DNA from: Planctomycetaceae bacterium
Lineage (GTDB): Bacteria; Planctomycetota; Planctomycetia; Planctomycetales; Planctomycetaceae
NCBI GenBank assembly: GCA_020638955.1
Contig: JACKHO010000007.1
Location: 124,001 to 188,000 of the forward strand
Reading direction: 5' to 3'
Length of the DNA stretch: 64,000 nucleotides
The notes beneath the pieces are model-generated. The model was given only the letters and a program-made list of their open reading frames with translations, did not search any database and was not told where the DNA came from. The position numbers and the translations under genes were made by a program. Of the stretch, positions 53,453 through 61,470 are shown one piece after another. The number at the start of each line of letters is the position of its first letter. Positions within the stretch are counted from its first letter, which is position 1.

Positions 53453-55543
53453 CTACACGCTCACCTCAACGCCACCAACCAGCACTCTTCCCTTAACGCC
53501 ACCCGATCCGTACGTCAGTGTCGCCCGGCTTCCTGCGCTAATTGTGCGACCTTGCGGTACGATGAGTTGGCAAGTACCTGAGAACCATTCAAACGTGTCG
53601 GTGACCTGAATGTTCGCCGAGATGACGTTGTTACTCAGACTGCGAACCGTGAGCGTCTCCAACGGAGTTGTCATGCCGACGTTCCCAATCAGATAAACGC
53701 GTGCCAGGTTTGCGTCCATCGACAGAGACTGTCCGCCCTCTGTTCCTGCATTGACGTCGCCAATCAATTGGATGAGATCTCTTGTTTCGCCTCCTGATGT
53801 CATGGCGACGTCGTGGTGCAATGTTGTATTCCCCACAACCTGTATCAGGGAACGCGAAATCAAATCGCCGTAGAGTTCGACATTACTCCCTCGGAGAATA
53901 ATCGCTGCGGCATCGACCGTAGGAACCGACACATTCGCGGCAAGGTTTGCGCGATTTGAGTCGACATAAAAGTAACCTGCGTTCGTGACGGGGCCAGAGA
54001 ACAGAATTCCTTCGGCTGCCCCATTAAAACTGCGGGTGATGACATTGTGCTCATTCGCGGCGACAGTTCCGTCAACATGGAGAAGATGTCCACCAGGCAC
54101 CTTAAACAGTGCATTTCCCGTCAGTTGCACATCACCAGAGATGTCGATGTCGCCATGTTCGGAAAACACGCCCCCATTCAGCCAAATGACGTTGGCCTGA
54201 AGTCGCACATCTCCTTGCGCCACGACTGCAGATGCAGCCGGAAACGCCAGCGATGACCCAACCATGTCGATTGAACTGAACGATGAGCCAACGCCTCCAG
54301 TGAACGTCACATCAACATCCGGTGCATTGACGACGAGACGGCTCGGTCCCCAGCCATTGCCGATGTCACCGATGACAGCCAACGAGGTCGCACTGCTTCC
54401 AGGACGGAATTCAACTTGCGAAGCATTGATTACGCGACCAGCCCCCATGAAGGTCACGAATGAATTCGTGTTGAACACAAGCTCGTGATCGGTCTGGAGA
54501 ATGTTGTCAAAAATGACCATTGACTCGGCAACGAATTGGACGTCAGCCCCCAAATGGAGTGAGCCGGTATCGGGATTGTTGTCACGGTCATCAGCAATGA
54601 CGAGTCGCTGGGTCAATTCGGAACCGACCGTAATCGATTGAAATCCAGGCCGAATAAAATTGAGATCGGCCGGCTTGAAGGTCTGGTTGCCGACGGTGCG
54701 ACGCGCGACGGTTAGGTGACCTGCGCCAGTGATTTCCTGAAAGAGATTCCATTTGTTTACATGGAGGTTGCCATCTCCCCCCAGGATGTTGATCCGCCCA
54801 CCGCTCAAAATGTCAGTAGAAACGTCGAGGCTTTCAACATTGAGTTCAACCTTGATGTCAACCAGCCGTGCACTGACTTCGAGGTGATGCGAAGAGGTGG
54901 TGTGAACTTCAAAGCTCGCCGAGGCCGTGCCCACATGAATCTGGCGGTCCCCCAACAAATTGGCACCAAGCGTGCCCCCAAAACCCAGCGGCCTGTTGTC
55001 TGTGTACACGTCGCCGCCCAACTGAACATATTCGCTTCGCAAGAGAATACTGTCCGACAGAATGGGATTCGCAGCGCTACCGAGGTCGGAATTGACAATA
55101 ATGGTGTCGATTCCCTGATTGCGTCCATCAATGACGTGCAACCCTTCGTTGCCTGTCCGCATGCTATCGATGGTCACCACGTCATCACCCAGTCCGGGAT
55201 TAATTTGAATTCGGGTGAAGTCTGCCAGCAACTCAGCTTGCACTGCATTGAACTCGACAACGTTTGCCTCGGGTGCGATGTCGAGTCCAGCCAAAAGTTG
55301 CGTTGCATTGAGAGGTGTACCGCTGCGATCTTCCACCCGGTAGTTACCAGTTCCTTCGTTGTAGGAAACCAAAAAATCGTTCGCCTCATTGCCACCGGTA
55401 ACTACAAGTCGAGCCCCCGGTGCGGCAAGTAGGCCGACGCTCGACAACAGCGTTCGGCCTTCCAAGGCTTCCAAGCAGTATGCATTTGCTTGCGAGCGAC
55501 GAGTTGGTTGACGGATAAGGTTTTTCAAAAACTGAAACAACAT
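53453..55543 (-). CDS. Exported beta-helix protein with LExRTLLS motif
   Basis: 696 residues. The N-terminus holds LEGRTLLS at about residue 27-34, the same type of motif as in the 48-kb gene and thought to mark exported planctomycete proteins. The rest is a long series of short beta strands rich in Gly, Asn, Val and Asp, with repeats such as VVAQGDVRLQANVIWLNGG, as in filamentous haemagglutinin-type right-handed helices. No catalytic motif or membrane helix. It probably forms an extended fibrous surface or secreted protein. The final VLVGGVEVSV reads as a beta strand. Role unknown. Confidence 0.75.
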   Translation of the reverse strand: MLFQFLKNLIRQPTRRSQANAYCLEALEGRTLLSSVGLLAAPGARLVVTGGNEANDFLVSYNEGTGNYRVEDRSGTPLNATQLLAGLDIAPEANVVEFNAVQAELLADFTRIQINPGLGDDVVTIDSMRTGNEGLHVIDGRNQGIDTIIVNSDLGSAANPILSDSILLRSEYVQLGGDVYTDNRPLGFGGTLGANLLGDRQIHVGTASASFEVHTTSSHHLEVSARLVDIKVELNVESLDVSTDILSGGRINILGGDGNLHVNKWNLFQEITGAGHLTVARRTVGNQTFKPADLNFIRPGFQSITVGSELTQRLVIADDRDNNPDTGSLHLGADVQFVAESMVIFDNILQTDHELVFNTNSFVTFMGAGRVINASQVEFRPGSSATSLAVIGDIGNGWGPSRLVVNAPDVDVTFTGGVGSSFSSIDMVGSSLAFPAASAVVAQGDVRLQANVIWLNGGVFSEHGDIDISGDVQLTGNALFKVPGGHLLHVDGTVAANEHNVITRSFNGAAEGILFSGPVTNAGYFYVDSNRANLAANVSVPTVDAAAIILRGSNVELYGDLISRSLIQVVGNTTLHHDVAMTSGGETRDLIQLIGDVNAGTEGGQSLSMDANLARVYLIGNVGMTTPLETLTVRSLSNNVISANIQVTDTFEWFSGTCQLIVPQGRTISAGSRATLTYGSGGVKGRVLVGGVEVSV

Positions 55544-55999
55544 GAATCGAAACTTTCACTCTCTAAGCAGGCCGCAATCACAGGTGAGCCAGAAGTATTC
55601 CCACCAGAAGCCCTCGGGTCAGACCGAATTACTCGACAAGGACATGAACCTTTCAATCAGATGCGAGTGAAATTGCGTTGGCATGCGTGGGGAACATTCT
55701 CTAACAACACGCATGCTGCCTTTCGTAAACATCGCGTCGGAAATGACAACGAGGGCATGGCAAAACACAGCAGACACGCTCCACAGTGAGCCGCATCAAA
55801 ACGAAGCGGTGATCCATTTGCGTACCGGACGTCCTCGATCTGACTGGCATCAGCAGAACCAAATTGTCTCCGGCAACATTTTCAAAATTCACGCAAGACA
55901 AATCGGGCGGTCTTGACAGGTTCTACGCCATCGACGATGGTCCGCCTTCCTCGCAAGAGGACGCCTTCCGCAACAAGTTCGCCAGAGGACCAACCCATA

Positions 56000-56145
56000 G
56001 CGTGGGCCGCGGTCATTTATGGGTGCATGTTTTAACATGACCCGACCGCCGCTCGTCTCGCAGCAGTTCCTGACTGCGCAACCGGCGGAAGGTTATTTCA
56101 ATTACCACGAGGCCATGCATCCACTTGGACTGCATGGCCTCTTTT
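56000..56145 (+). ncRNA. Candidate structured small RNA
   Basis: No open frame reads through this segment. In order: a long imperfect hairpin with GCGGTC (56009-56014) pairing GACCGC (56044-56049), inside it GGG / CCC and CATGTT / AACATG; a second hairpin GCAGT / ACTGC (56063-56077) inside CGCAG / CTGCG pairing; then the terminator at 56109-56145. It does not match the tmRNA, RNase P or SRP RNA motifs I looked for. Boundaries are approximate and no promoter was found. Confidence 0.45.
56109..56145 (+). terminator. Rho-independent terminator with no upstream gene
   Basis: Perfect 11-bp stem GAGGCCATGCA / TGCATGGCCTC with an 11-nt loop, followed by TTTTCTTTG. It is on the plus strand, 93 nt upstream of the next gene's start and with no coding region before it, so it must end an RNA or be a leader attenuator. 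Confidence 0.8.
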
Positions 56146-56237
56146 CTTTGCTCGGCTGTGGTGCAACGAGAGTGGGGCGTCTATAAACTTCGGTAGACGC
56201 AAATCCTCGAAGCAATTTCCATTCAGGTTGAATTTCC

Positions 56238-56732
56238 ATGACGCTCGCCGTTGATCCCATTGTTTTCTCTTCGCGATTCCTGCACGTACTGTTCGCCGTA
56301 CTGCTGCTGGGTGGCGCCATGTTCAAGCGGTTCGCCCTGCTTCCCGCAGTGAAGGACCTGCCTGAGGAAACTCGCGAAAGCCTGAAAGAACGGGTGTCCG
56401 CAATCTGGCGGAAACTCGTCATGATGGGCAGCGGAATTCTCTTTCTCACCGGGCTCTACAACTACCTCTGCGTCACGAATCCCCTGCATGATGGTGACAA
56501 GCTCTACGGCATGCTGATGGGAATCAAAATCCTGCTTGCGCTCGTAATTTTCGTCATGGCTGCCGGACTGGTGGGACGGTCGAAGGGGCTCGAATTTCTC
56601 CGGAAAGATGCCGCGAAATGGCTGCTGGTTCTCATTCTGCTGGGGACAGCCGTCACCGGTATTGCCAGCTTCCTCAAAATCCGAGGCGTACCAGACGCTC
56701 CCGCAGCGGTTGAGGCTGCTCCGGCGGAGTAA
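56238..56732 (+). CDS. Four-helix membrane protein (CopD/DUF2269-like)
   Basis: 164 residues with four membrane segments (about 10-32, 60-82, 93-112, 126-146). The first contains SSRFLHVLFAVLLLGGAMFKR, a pattern recalling CopD or DUF2269-type small membrane proteins that carry conserved His residues near the membrane face. A charged stretch (RESLKERVSAIWRKL) links helices 1 and 2, and the C-terminus is Ala/Pro/Glu-rich. It follows a leader with a strong terminator-like hairpin, so attenuation is conceivable. A role in metal or redox matters is only suggested by the family likeness. Confidence 0.55.
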   Translation: MTLAVDPIVFSSRFLHVLFAVLLLGGAMFKRFALLPAVKDLPEETRESLKERVSAIWRKLVMMGSGILFLTGLYNYLCVTNPLHDGDKLYGMLMGIKILLALVIFVMAAGLVGRSKGLEFLRKDAAKWLLVLILLGTAVTGIASFLKIRGVPDAPAAVEAAPAE

Positions 56733-56938
56733 CCTGAGGACAGACTGAATTGACGTTAATTCTTGTGGCAAAGTGATTTCCGACTGACGGGAATCATCCT
56801 GCCCACATTCTCACATCGAGCGGGCAACTTGCCTCTGAATCTGGGAAGCGTTACCCTGCCGAAATGGGACCCGTGTTCCGGTTTGCAGGCTGTTTCGAGC
56901 GTTCTGCAGCGTATGGATTGAGTGTGTAAGAAGCGTTT

Positions 56939-58213
56939 ATGTCTGCCGAATTGGATTACTCACAACGAATTGTCATTACTGGCGTTGGGTTGACCGCACC
57001 CAACGGCAACTCGCTGGATGAGTATCGGGCCAATTTGCTCGCTGGTAAAAGCGGTGTTTCCCCATTCGAAACGCGTTACGTCAAGCAGCCGGTACTGGCT
57101 GGCGTGTGCGACTTCGACGAATTCAAATACCAGCGTCGCAAGGAACGGCGACGCGGTACACGGGCGGGGTCGGTTTCGATTTACTGCGCCAACGAAGCCG
57201 TTCAGGACGCAGGCTTCGATTGGGAAAAAGTTCGGAAAGATCGGGTTGGCGTGTATCTCGGCATTACCGAGCATGGCAACGTCGAAACGGAAAACGAAAT
57301 CTACGAGATTTCGCAGTTCGACTACGACACAAAGGTCTGGTCGCATCACCACAATCCCCGAACCGTGGCAAACAACCCCGCCGGCGAAGTGACGCTCAAC
57401 ATGGGTGTCACAGGACCGCATTTGACGGTGGGAGCCGCCTGTGCCGCAGGGAATGCCGGATTCATTTACGGATTGCAAATGCTCCGTCTCGGAGAAGTCG
57501 ATCTCGCACTCGCCGGGGGCGTTTCTGAGAGCGTACATACGTTTGGAATTTTCGCCAGCTTCGCGAGTCAGGGAGCATTAGCCTGGCACGAAGATCCTGC
57601 GAAGGCGAGCCGCCCGTTCGATGTGAACCGCAACGGTATTGTCGTTTCGGAAGGGGGAGCCATTTGCTGCCTCGAACGCCTCTCCGATGCACAGGCCCGC
57701 GGCGCGAAAATCTATGCTGAAATTGTCGGCCATGCCATGAACTCCGATGCCTCGGACTTCGTGCTGCCGGTCGCTTCACGTCAGGCAGAATGCGTGCGGC
57801 TCGCGTTGGGCCGTGCAGGCCTTTCGCCGGATGACATCGACATTGTCAGTAGTCACGCGACCGCGACAGAGCAGGGTGACATCGAAGAGTCACGTGCTCT
57901 GCAGGAAGTGTTCGGCGACCGCATGTCACTGGCCATCAACAACACCAAGAGCTTCATCGGACACGCCATGGGAGCTGCCGGTGCCCTCGAACTGATGGGG
58001 AACGTCCCCAGCTTCGGCGACCTGACCGCCCACGCTACCATCAACCTCGACGAACAGGACGAACGCTGCCCGCTGCAGCAAATCGTGGCGAATAAACCAC
58101 GCCGCATGGAACGCGTCGAGTACATTCTCAACAACTCCTTCGGCATGCTCGGCATCAATTCGGTCGTTATCCTGAAGCGAGTCCCCAAAGAACTTGGCGG
58201 TATTTACGGGTAG
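56939..58213 (+). CDS. Beta-ketoacyl-ACP synthase II-like protein
   Basis: 424 residues, the usual length of KAS enzymes. The thiolase fold holds the nucleophile Cys168 (VGAACAAGN), His306 (SSHATATEQGD) and His342 (KSFIGHAMGAAG, with Lys337), giving the Cys-His-His set of FabF/FabB-type condensing enzymes, though VGAACAAGN replaces the usual T-A-C-A-S. It condenses malonyl-ACP with an acyl-ACP in fatty-acid or related synthesis. No other fab genes adjoin, so it may serve a specialised lipid or secondary product. It is followed by a 208-bp repeat element. Confidence 0.9.
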   Translation: MSAELDYSQRIVITGVGLTAPNGNSLDEYRANLLAGKSGVSPFETRYVKQPVLAGVCDFDEFKYQRRKERRRGTRAGSVSIYCANEAVQDAGFDWEKVRKDRVGVYLGITEHGNVETENEIYEISQFDYDTKVWSHHHNPRTVANNPAGEVTLNMGVTGPHLTVGAACAAGNAGFIYGLQMLRLGEVDLALAGGVSESVHTFGIFASFASQGALAWHEDPAKASRPFDVNRNGIVVSEGGAICCLERLSDAQARGAKIYAEIVGHAMNSDASDFVLPVASRQAECVRLALGRAGLSPDDIDIVSSHATATEQGDIEESRALQEVFGDRMSLAINNTKSFIGHAMGAAGALELMGNVPSFGDLTAHATINLDEQDERCPLQQIVANKPRRMERVEYILNNSFGMLGINSVVILKRVPKELGGIYG

Positions 58214-58234
58214 TAACGCTGGCGGTGTCACCAT

Positions 58235-58442
58235 GTGTGGCTGGGGCGATCAAAACACATTGCGATTCACTCAGCCATCGTTCTTGAAACGATCTTCGCG
58301 TAAGTGAACCGCGTTCCAAGCCCCAGTGAGTTCACACTCGATATCGATTTACCTGGGGCTCGGCCAGCCACTCATTCTGCAAACATCAACTCTCGAAATT
58401 CTTCGTAACTTTCGCCAGAGTGCTCGAACGCCCCAGCCACCC
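58235..58442. repeat. 208-bp four-box repeat element, copy 1
   Basis: Terminal inverted repeats GTGTGGCTGGGGCG (58235-58248) and CGCCCCAGCCACCC (58429-58442) differ at one pair. Two inner boxes lie at fixed offsets: GCCCCAG at offset 85 and CTGGGGCT at offset 118. A second copy at 59951-60158 has exactly the same length and box offsets but a diverged interior. No transposase. Possibly a MITE-like or REP-type element, or a paired-hairpin RNA. Confidence 0.75.
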
Positions 58443-58471
58443 GTCGTTTTGCCTGTCTACCGGTTGCTTTG

Positions 58472-58873
58472 TTAATCGACGGGGCCAACCCAATCCGCTT
58501 CGGAGCCATTACGCCACTTGCGCCAACTTCTCTTGCGCGGTGCTACATCGCGCAGCCAACCATCTACACACACATATTCCAATGAAAGATCACCGTGAAT
58601 CTCGTCAGCGAACCTGACAGAAGCAGATCTGCAATGAAGGGTCGACAAGAGGCTCTCAAATCGCGGCTCCCATTCGTCTAATTCCTCAACCAATGACTTG
58701 AAGACACGGCCAAACGGAATTGAGCACGAAAGGTATCCGCGTTGAATCGGTCCGAACATATTCGGAAAAGGATACTTCTCGTCAAACTGAAATCTCGTGA
58801 GCGTCTCGAAGTCCTCATCCGAGAATTGAGGATCCGTGACGATCACACCAGAAACCGTCGTCTCGCTTCCCAT
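58472..58873 (-). CDS. Unknown protein between the 208-bp elements
   Basis: 133 residues, no signal peptide, no membrane segment. Sequence features include VSGVIVTDPQFSDEDFETL, GYLSCSIPFGRVFKSLVEEL, and a basic C-terminal segment (APRKRSWRKWRNG). No family recognised. It lies between two copies of a 208-bp repeat, 33 nt from the downstream isomerase gene on the same strand, so the two could share a transcript. Coding status is likely on sequence grounds, but modestly sure. Confidence 0.45.
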   Translation of the reverse strand: MGSETTVSGVIVTDPQFSDEDFETLTRFQFDEKYPFPNMFGPIQRGYLSCSIPFGRVFKSLVEELDEWEPRFESLLSTLHCRSASVRFADEIHGDLSLEYVCVDGWLRDVAPRKRSWRKWRNGSEADWVGPVD

Positions 58874-58906
58874 TCAATGCTCCCAGCAAGCACAGGACTA
58901 GAAGGC

Positions 58907-59779
58907 TTACAAATCCAGCAATTCATCCATCAGTTGGGCCGTGTCTTCCAGTGACTTGTCGCCGCCTTCGCGGGTGGCCCAGCCGGTGTAGCCGATTTCG
59001 GCGAGGGCTTCGCGGACGGCGGGCCAGTCGACGTCGCCTTCGCCGAGGCGGCAGAAGCCGTTCTGGGCGCCCCAGTCTTTGACGTCGAGCTTCACAATCC
59101 GTTGGCCGAGAACGCGAATCCAGTCTTCCGGCTTGCCGAACTTCCGCACGTTGCCAATGTCGAAATAAGCACCGACCCACGTGCTGCCAATGGCGTCGAT
59201 GTAGTCGCGATATTGATCGGGCGATTCACAGAATCCGTTCCAGACATTTTCGATGAGCACCCGGATGCCGTACTTCGACGCGTACGGCAGGACCTGTCGG
59301 ATTTGTTCGATGGATCGGTGCCAGACGTGGTCGTGGTTTTCGTCATCGCCAGTGACGCGACCGGGGACGAGCAGCACGGCCGATCCCCCAATTTCGTGAC
59401 ATCCCTTGATGGCTGCAATGAGGGCTTCGCGTCCGATGTCACGGACCTTGGGATCGGGTGAGGAGAGACGTTCCTGCCAGTGGACACCATCGACCACGCC
59501 GTGGACCGGGAAGTCGACTTCGCGAATGGCTTCCTTCAGGGCCTGCAGGTCTTTGATGTTGGGAATGCCCCCTTCGAGTCCATCGAAGCCGAGGGACTTG
59601 TACTTCTGCAGCGTCGCAACCATTTCTCCTTTTGTGCCACCAATGCCGCCCCCTTTGTTCGATTTGAAAATGACTCCCTTGTTCTTCCGTTCCCGCTCGG
59701 CAGCAAATGTCGGTGTGACGGTGGCCAGAAGTGATGCGGCAGCAGCCGTCTTGATAAACGTGCGGCGGGTGGTGTTCAT
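58907..59779 (-). CDS. Tat-exported sugar phosphate isomerase/epimerase-like TIM barrel (second exported copy)
   Basis: 290 residues from the ATG at 59779; the frame stays open far upstream into a repeat element, but that part is not coding. The leader MNTTRRTFIKTAAAASLLATVTPTFA is a classical Tat signal. The barrel shows KYKSLGFDGLEGGIP, DFPVHGVVDGVHW, GGSAVLLVPG, RVLIENVWNGF, GAYFDIGNVRKFG and KLDVKDWG, the metal-ligand pattern of the AP-endonuclease-2/xylose-isomerase-like superfamily. Reaction unknown. Compared with the 39-kb copy it has a different leader and body, so the two are not recent duplicates. Confidence 0.85.
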   Translation of the reverse strand: MNTTRRTFIKTAAAASLLATVTPTFAAERERKNKGVIFKSNKGGGIGGTKGEMVATLQKYKSLGFDGLEGGIPNIKDLQALKEAIREVDFPVHGVVDGVHWQERLSSPDPKVRDIGREALIAAIKGCHEIGGSAVLLVPGRVTGDDENHDHVWHRSIEQIRQVLPYASKYGIRVLIENVWNGFCESPDQYRDYIDAIGSTWVGAYFDIGNVRKFGKPEDWIRVLGQRIVKLDVKDWGAQNGFCRLGEGDVDWPAVREALAEIGYTGWATREGGDKSLEDTAQLMDELLDL

Positions 59780-59950
59780 ATCGCGTGCGAGTCCTAGTTC
59801 GAAACGGGAGTGATTGTCGGTAGCGGCAAACAGCATCTGACCTGACACATCAGTGCCAACAGATGCATCTGCACAGTGTAGAGAAGTTCCCGCGGTCGTA
59901 CACGTCAACCGGAGATGTGCTCGTTTCCGTCGTAGCCATTGATGACTTGT

Positions 59951-60158
59951 GGGTGGCTGGGGCGCTCGGAAAACGACGAACCTCACGGTCCTAACTGCCT
60001 CAAATTCATCACTGAATGGCAGAGCGAGTTGCCAGGCCCCAGTAAGTTGGAGCACACCGCTCAACGATCTGGGGCTTTGAAAGATCAAGGTGACGCAGAC
60101 GACCACTCGCGAAATAACTTGCAGCTTGTGCCTGGTTCCTCGACCGCCCCAGCCACCC
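59951..60158. repeat. 208-bp four-box repeat element, copy 2
   Basis: Inverted termini GGGTGGCTGGGGCG (59951-59964) and CGCCCCAGCCACCC (60145-60158) are perfect. Inner boxes GCCCCAG and CTGGGGCT are at offsets 85 and 118, the same as in copy 1. Best conserved between copies are the two ends and the stretch around offset 82-98. The rest is diverged, which argues for selection or repair of the paired boxes rather than recent copying. Confidence 0.8.
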
Positions 60159-60184
60159 AATAATCACGCCCATTTGCCAAAAGC

Positions 60185-60592
60185 CTACTGCCCCATGTGG
60201 CAGCTGACGCAGCGCAGGACGACTTTGTTGGAGTTGACGTTGTCGGCTGCGTCATGAGGTGCCTGCCACAGACAGACGGCTTGGCTGCCTGCGGGCGTCA
60301 TGGCGGCGCCGGGACGCGGCACGACGGCCATCAGGAGTAGTGCGGCGGTCAGGCCCGCGCTGAAGGCAATGATGTACCGCCAGAACGTGTCTTTCTCTGG
60401 GGCTTTGGCCGGTGTGGGACGTGTCGCCACGGCAGTTCTGTTGACGCTGGCACCACGCACGACGGACAGCGCAGGGGCTATGGCCTCCTGCAAATCGCGA
60501 CAGCGGGGGCATTGATGCAAATGCTCACCAAGCTGCGGACTGGCGTTCTCGACAGGAGAAGTCAGCAGATCGAACACTTCATCACAATTCAT
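60185..60592 (-). CDS. Orphan anti-sigma-like zinc-finger membrane protein with C-terminal CxxCH
   Basis: 135 residues from ATG 60592. The N-terminal part (MNCDEVFDLLTSP) with H-x3-C-x2-C at HLHQCPRC fits the anti-sigma zinc-finger (zf-HC2) domain. One membrane helix follows (YIIAFSAGLTAALLLMAVVP), so the protein's end is outside the cytoplasm. The extreme C-terminus reads RCVSCHMGQ, a CxxCH motif able to bind haem covalently or metal. That ending is unusual for this class. There is no sigma factor gene next to it, unlike the 15-kb pair. Might be redox- or metal-sensing, which is inference only. Confidence 0.65.
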   Translation of the reverse strand: MNCDEVFDLLTSPVENASPQLGEHLHQCPRCRDLQEAIAPALSVVRGASVNRTAVATRPTPAKAPEKDTFWRYIIAFSAGLTAALLLMAVVPRPGAAMTPAGSQAVCLWQAPHDAADNVNSNKVVLRCVSCHMGQ

Positions 60593-60876
60593 GGCAGTTC
60601 CCCTCAGGGTCAATCCACGGCACGAGGCGGCAAGCAAGTCGCACGGCAGCCCCACCACCGTTTCCAACCCCATTTTGCGGTAAACCGGGACCAAGGTCAA
60701 TTGGATTGGGGTGATGAATTGGATCAGCATCAGAGTGGCGGTGGATACCACTGAACTGGATTGAGCGCGACAACTTCTTGCCAACCCCGAACTTGTTCGC
60801 GATCATTGTCCGCTCGGACTGATGTATCGCCCGAGAACCCCTTTTCAGCGACTAATAGCCAAGTTGAGGTGGTCGC

Positions 60877-61329
60877 ATGTCTGACCAGCCCGATTTATCC
60901 GAGATTAAGCGCCGCAAATCGCGCAATGTCCAAGAACAGGTTGCCGTTCTGAGGGACTCAATCCTACGTGAGGCCACATGGTGGAGAAACAATCCGATAG
61001 CGCCTGCAATCCGAGAATCAATTGAACGGAACGGCAAGGATGTTTCCACTGGGATACTTGTGAATGTCTGTGACCGCGAATTTGGACTCGAAGATTGCGC
61101 GGACGGAATCTTTGTGGCAGCATCAGGTCAATTCTTTGAGTTCAGCGTTGAGCTGACTCCTGATGGAGACAAGCTGATTGCGGTCCATCAATTCGACGAT
61201 GTGACGGACAGTCTTGAGATTTGCGGGCACAAACCGGGAGTTGGTGCAACATGGGCCTTTCTGGTGATTGAAGTTCTCAAGGAACTCAACGAAAAATCGG
61301 ATACCGAAGATGGTGCATCGTCACGGTAA
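60877..61329 (+). CDS. Unknown protein upstream of lexA
   Basis: 150 residues; no signal peptide or membrane segment. The N-terminal third is charged and helical (IKRRKSRNVQEQVAVLRDSILREATWW), the rest looks alpha/beta (GKDVSTGILVNV, FFEFSVELTPDGDKLIAVHQFDDV). No family recognised. It ends 141 nt upstream of lexA in the same direction. It may be a lexA neighbour by chance or part of the damage response, which is untestable from sequence. Confidence 0.5.
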   Translation: MSDQPDLSEIKRRKSRNVQEQVAVLRDSILREATWWRNNPIAPAIRESIERNGKDVSTGILVNVCDREFGLEDCADGIFVAASGQFFEFSVELTPDGDKLIAVHQFDDVTDSLEICGHKPGVGATWAFLVIEVLKELNEKSDTEDGASSR

Positions 61330-61408
61330 CTTGGTTGGCTGACTTTCGGTCGAGTAATTCCCCGCTTGACTAATGTTCAGCGGTATACTATTACGGTACC
61401 AATGACCA

Positions 61409-61430
61409 CCACTGTTCGTTGGGACAGTGG
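61409..61430 (+). promoter_or_regulatory. Candidate LexA operator in the lexA leader
   Basis: A perfect 7-bp inverted repeat CCACTGT / ACAGTGG with 8-nt spacer contains CTGT-N8-ACAG, the spacing of the E. coli-type LexA box. It lies 41 nt before the lexA ATG and just downstream of a TATACT hexamer (61384-61389) that could be a -10 element. This fits autoregulation, but the binding motif of planctomycete LexA was not verified. Confidence 0.5.
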
Positions 61431-61470
61431 GTCGTCGCCTGCAATCTGGCTTTACCGCAAGGAGTTCCCC

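Larger units (their letters stand above)
55544..56237. other. Gene-free stretch holding a candidate small RNA
   Basis: This 694-bp region between divergent genes contains no credible protein gene. Its right part (about 56000-56145) holds a run of hairpins ending in a terminator, listed separately. Left of that nothing is recognised. Confidence 0.5.

Noticed and set aside
59780..60160. N-terminal extension of the exported isomerase to 60160
   Set aside because: The extension runs through the 208-bp element and precedes a textbook Tat signal, so it is not coding.
61366..61389. TTGACT with TATACT as a sigma-70 promoter of lexA
   Set aside because: The spacing is only 12 nt, too short for a normal promoter; only the -10-like hexamer was kept as a weak hint.
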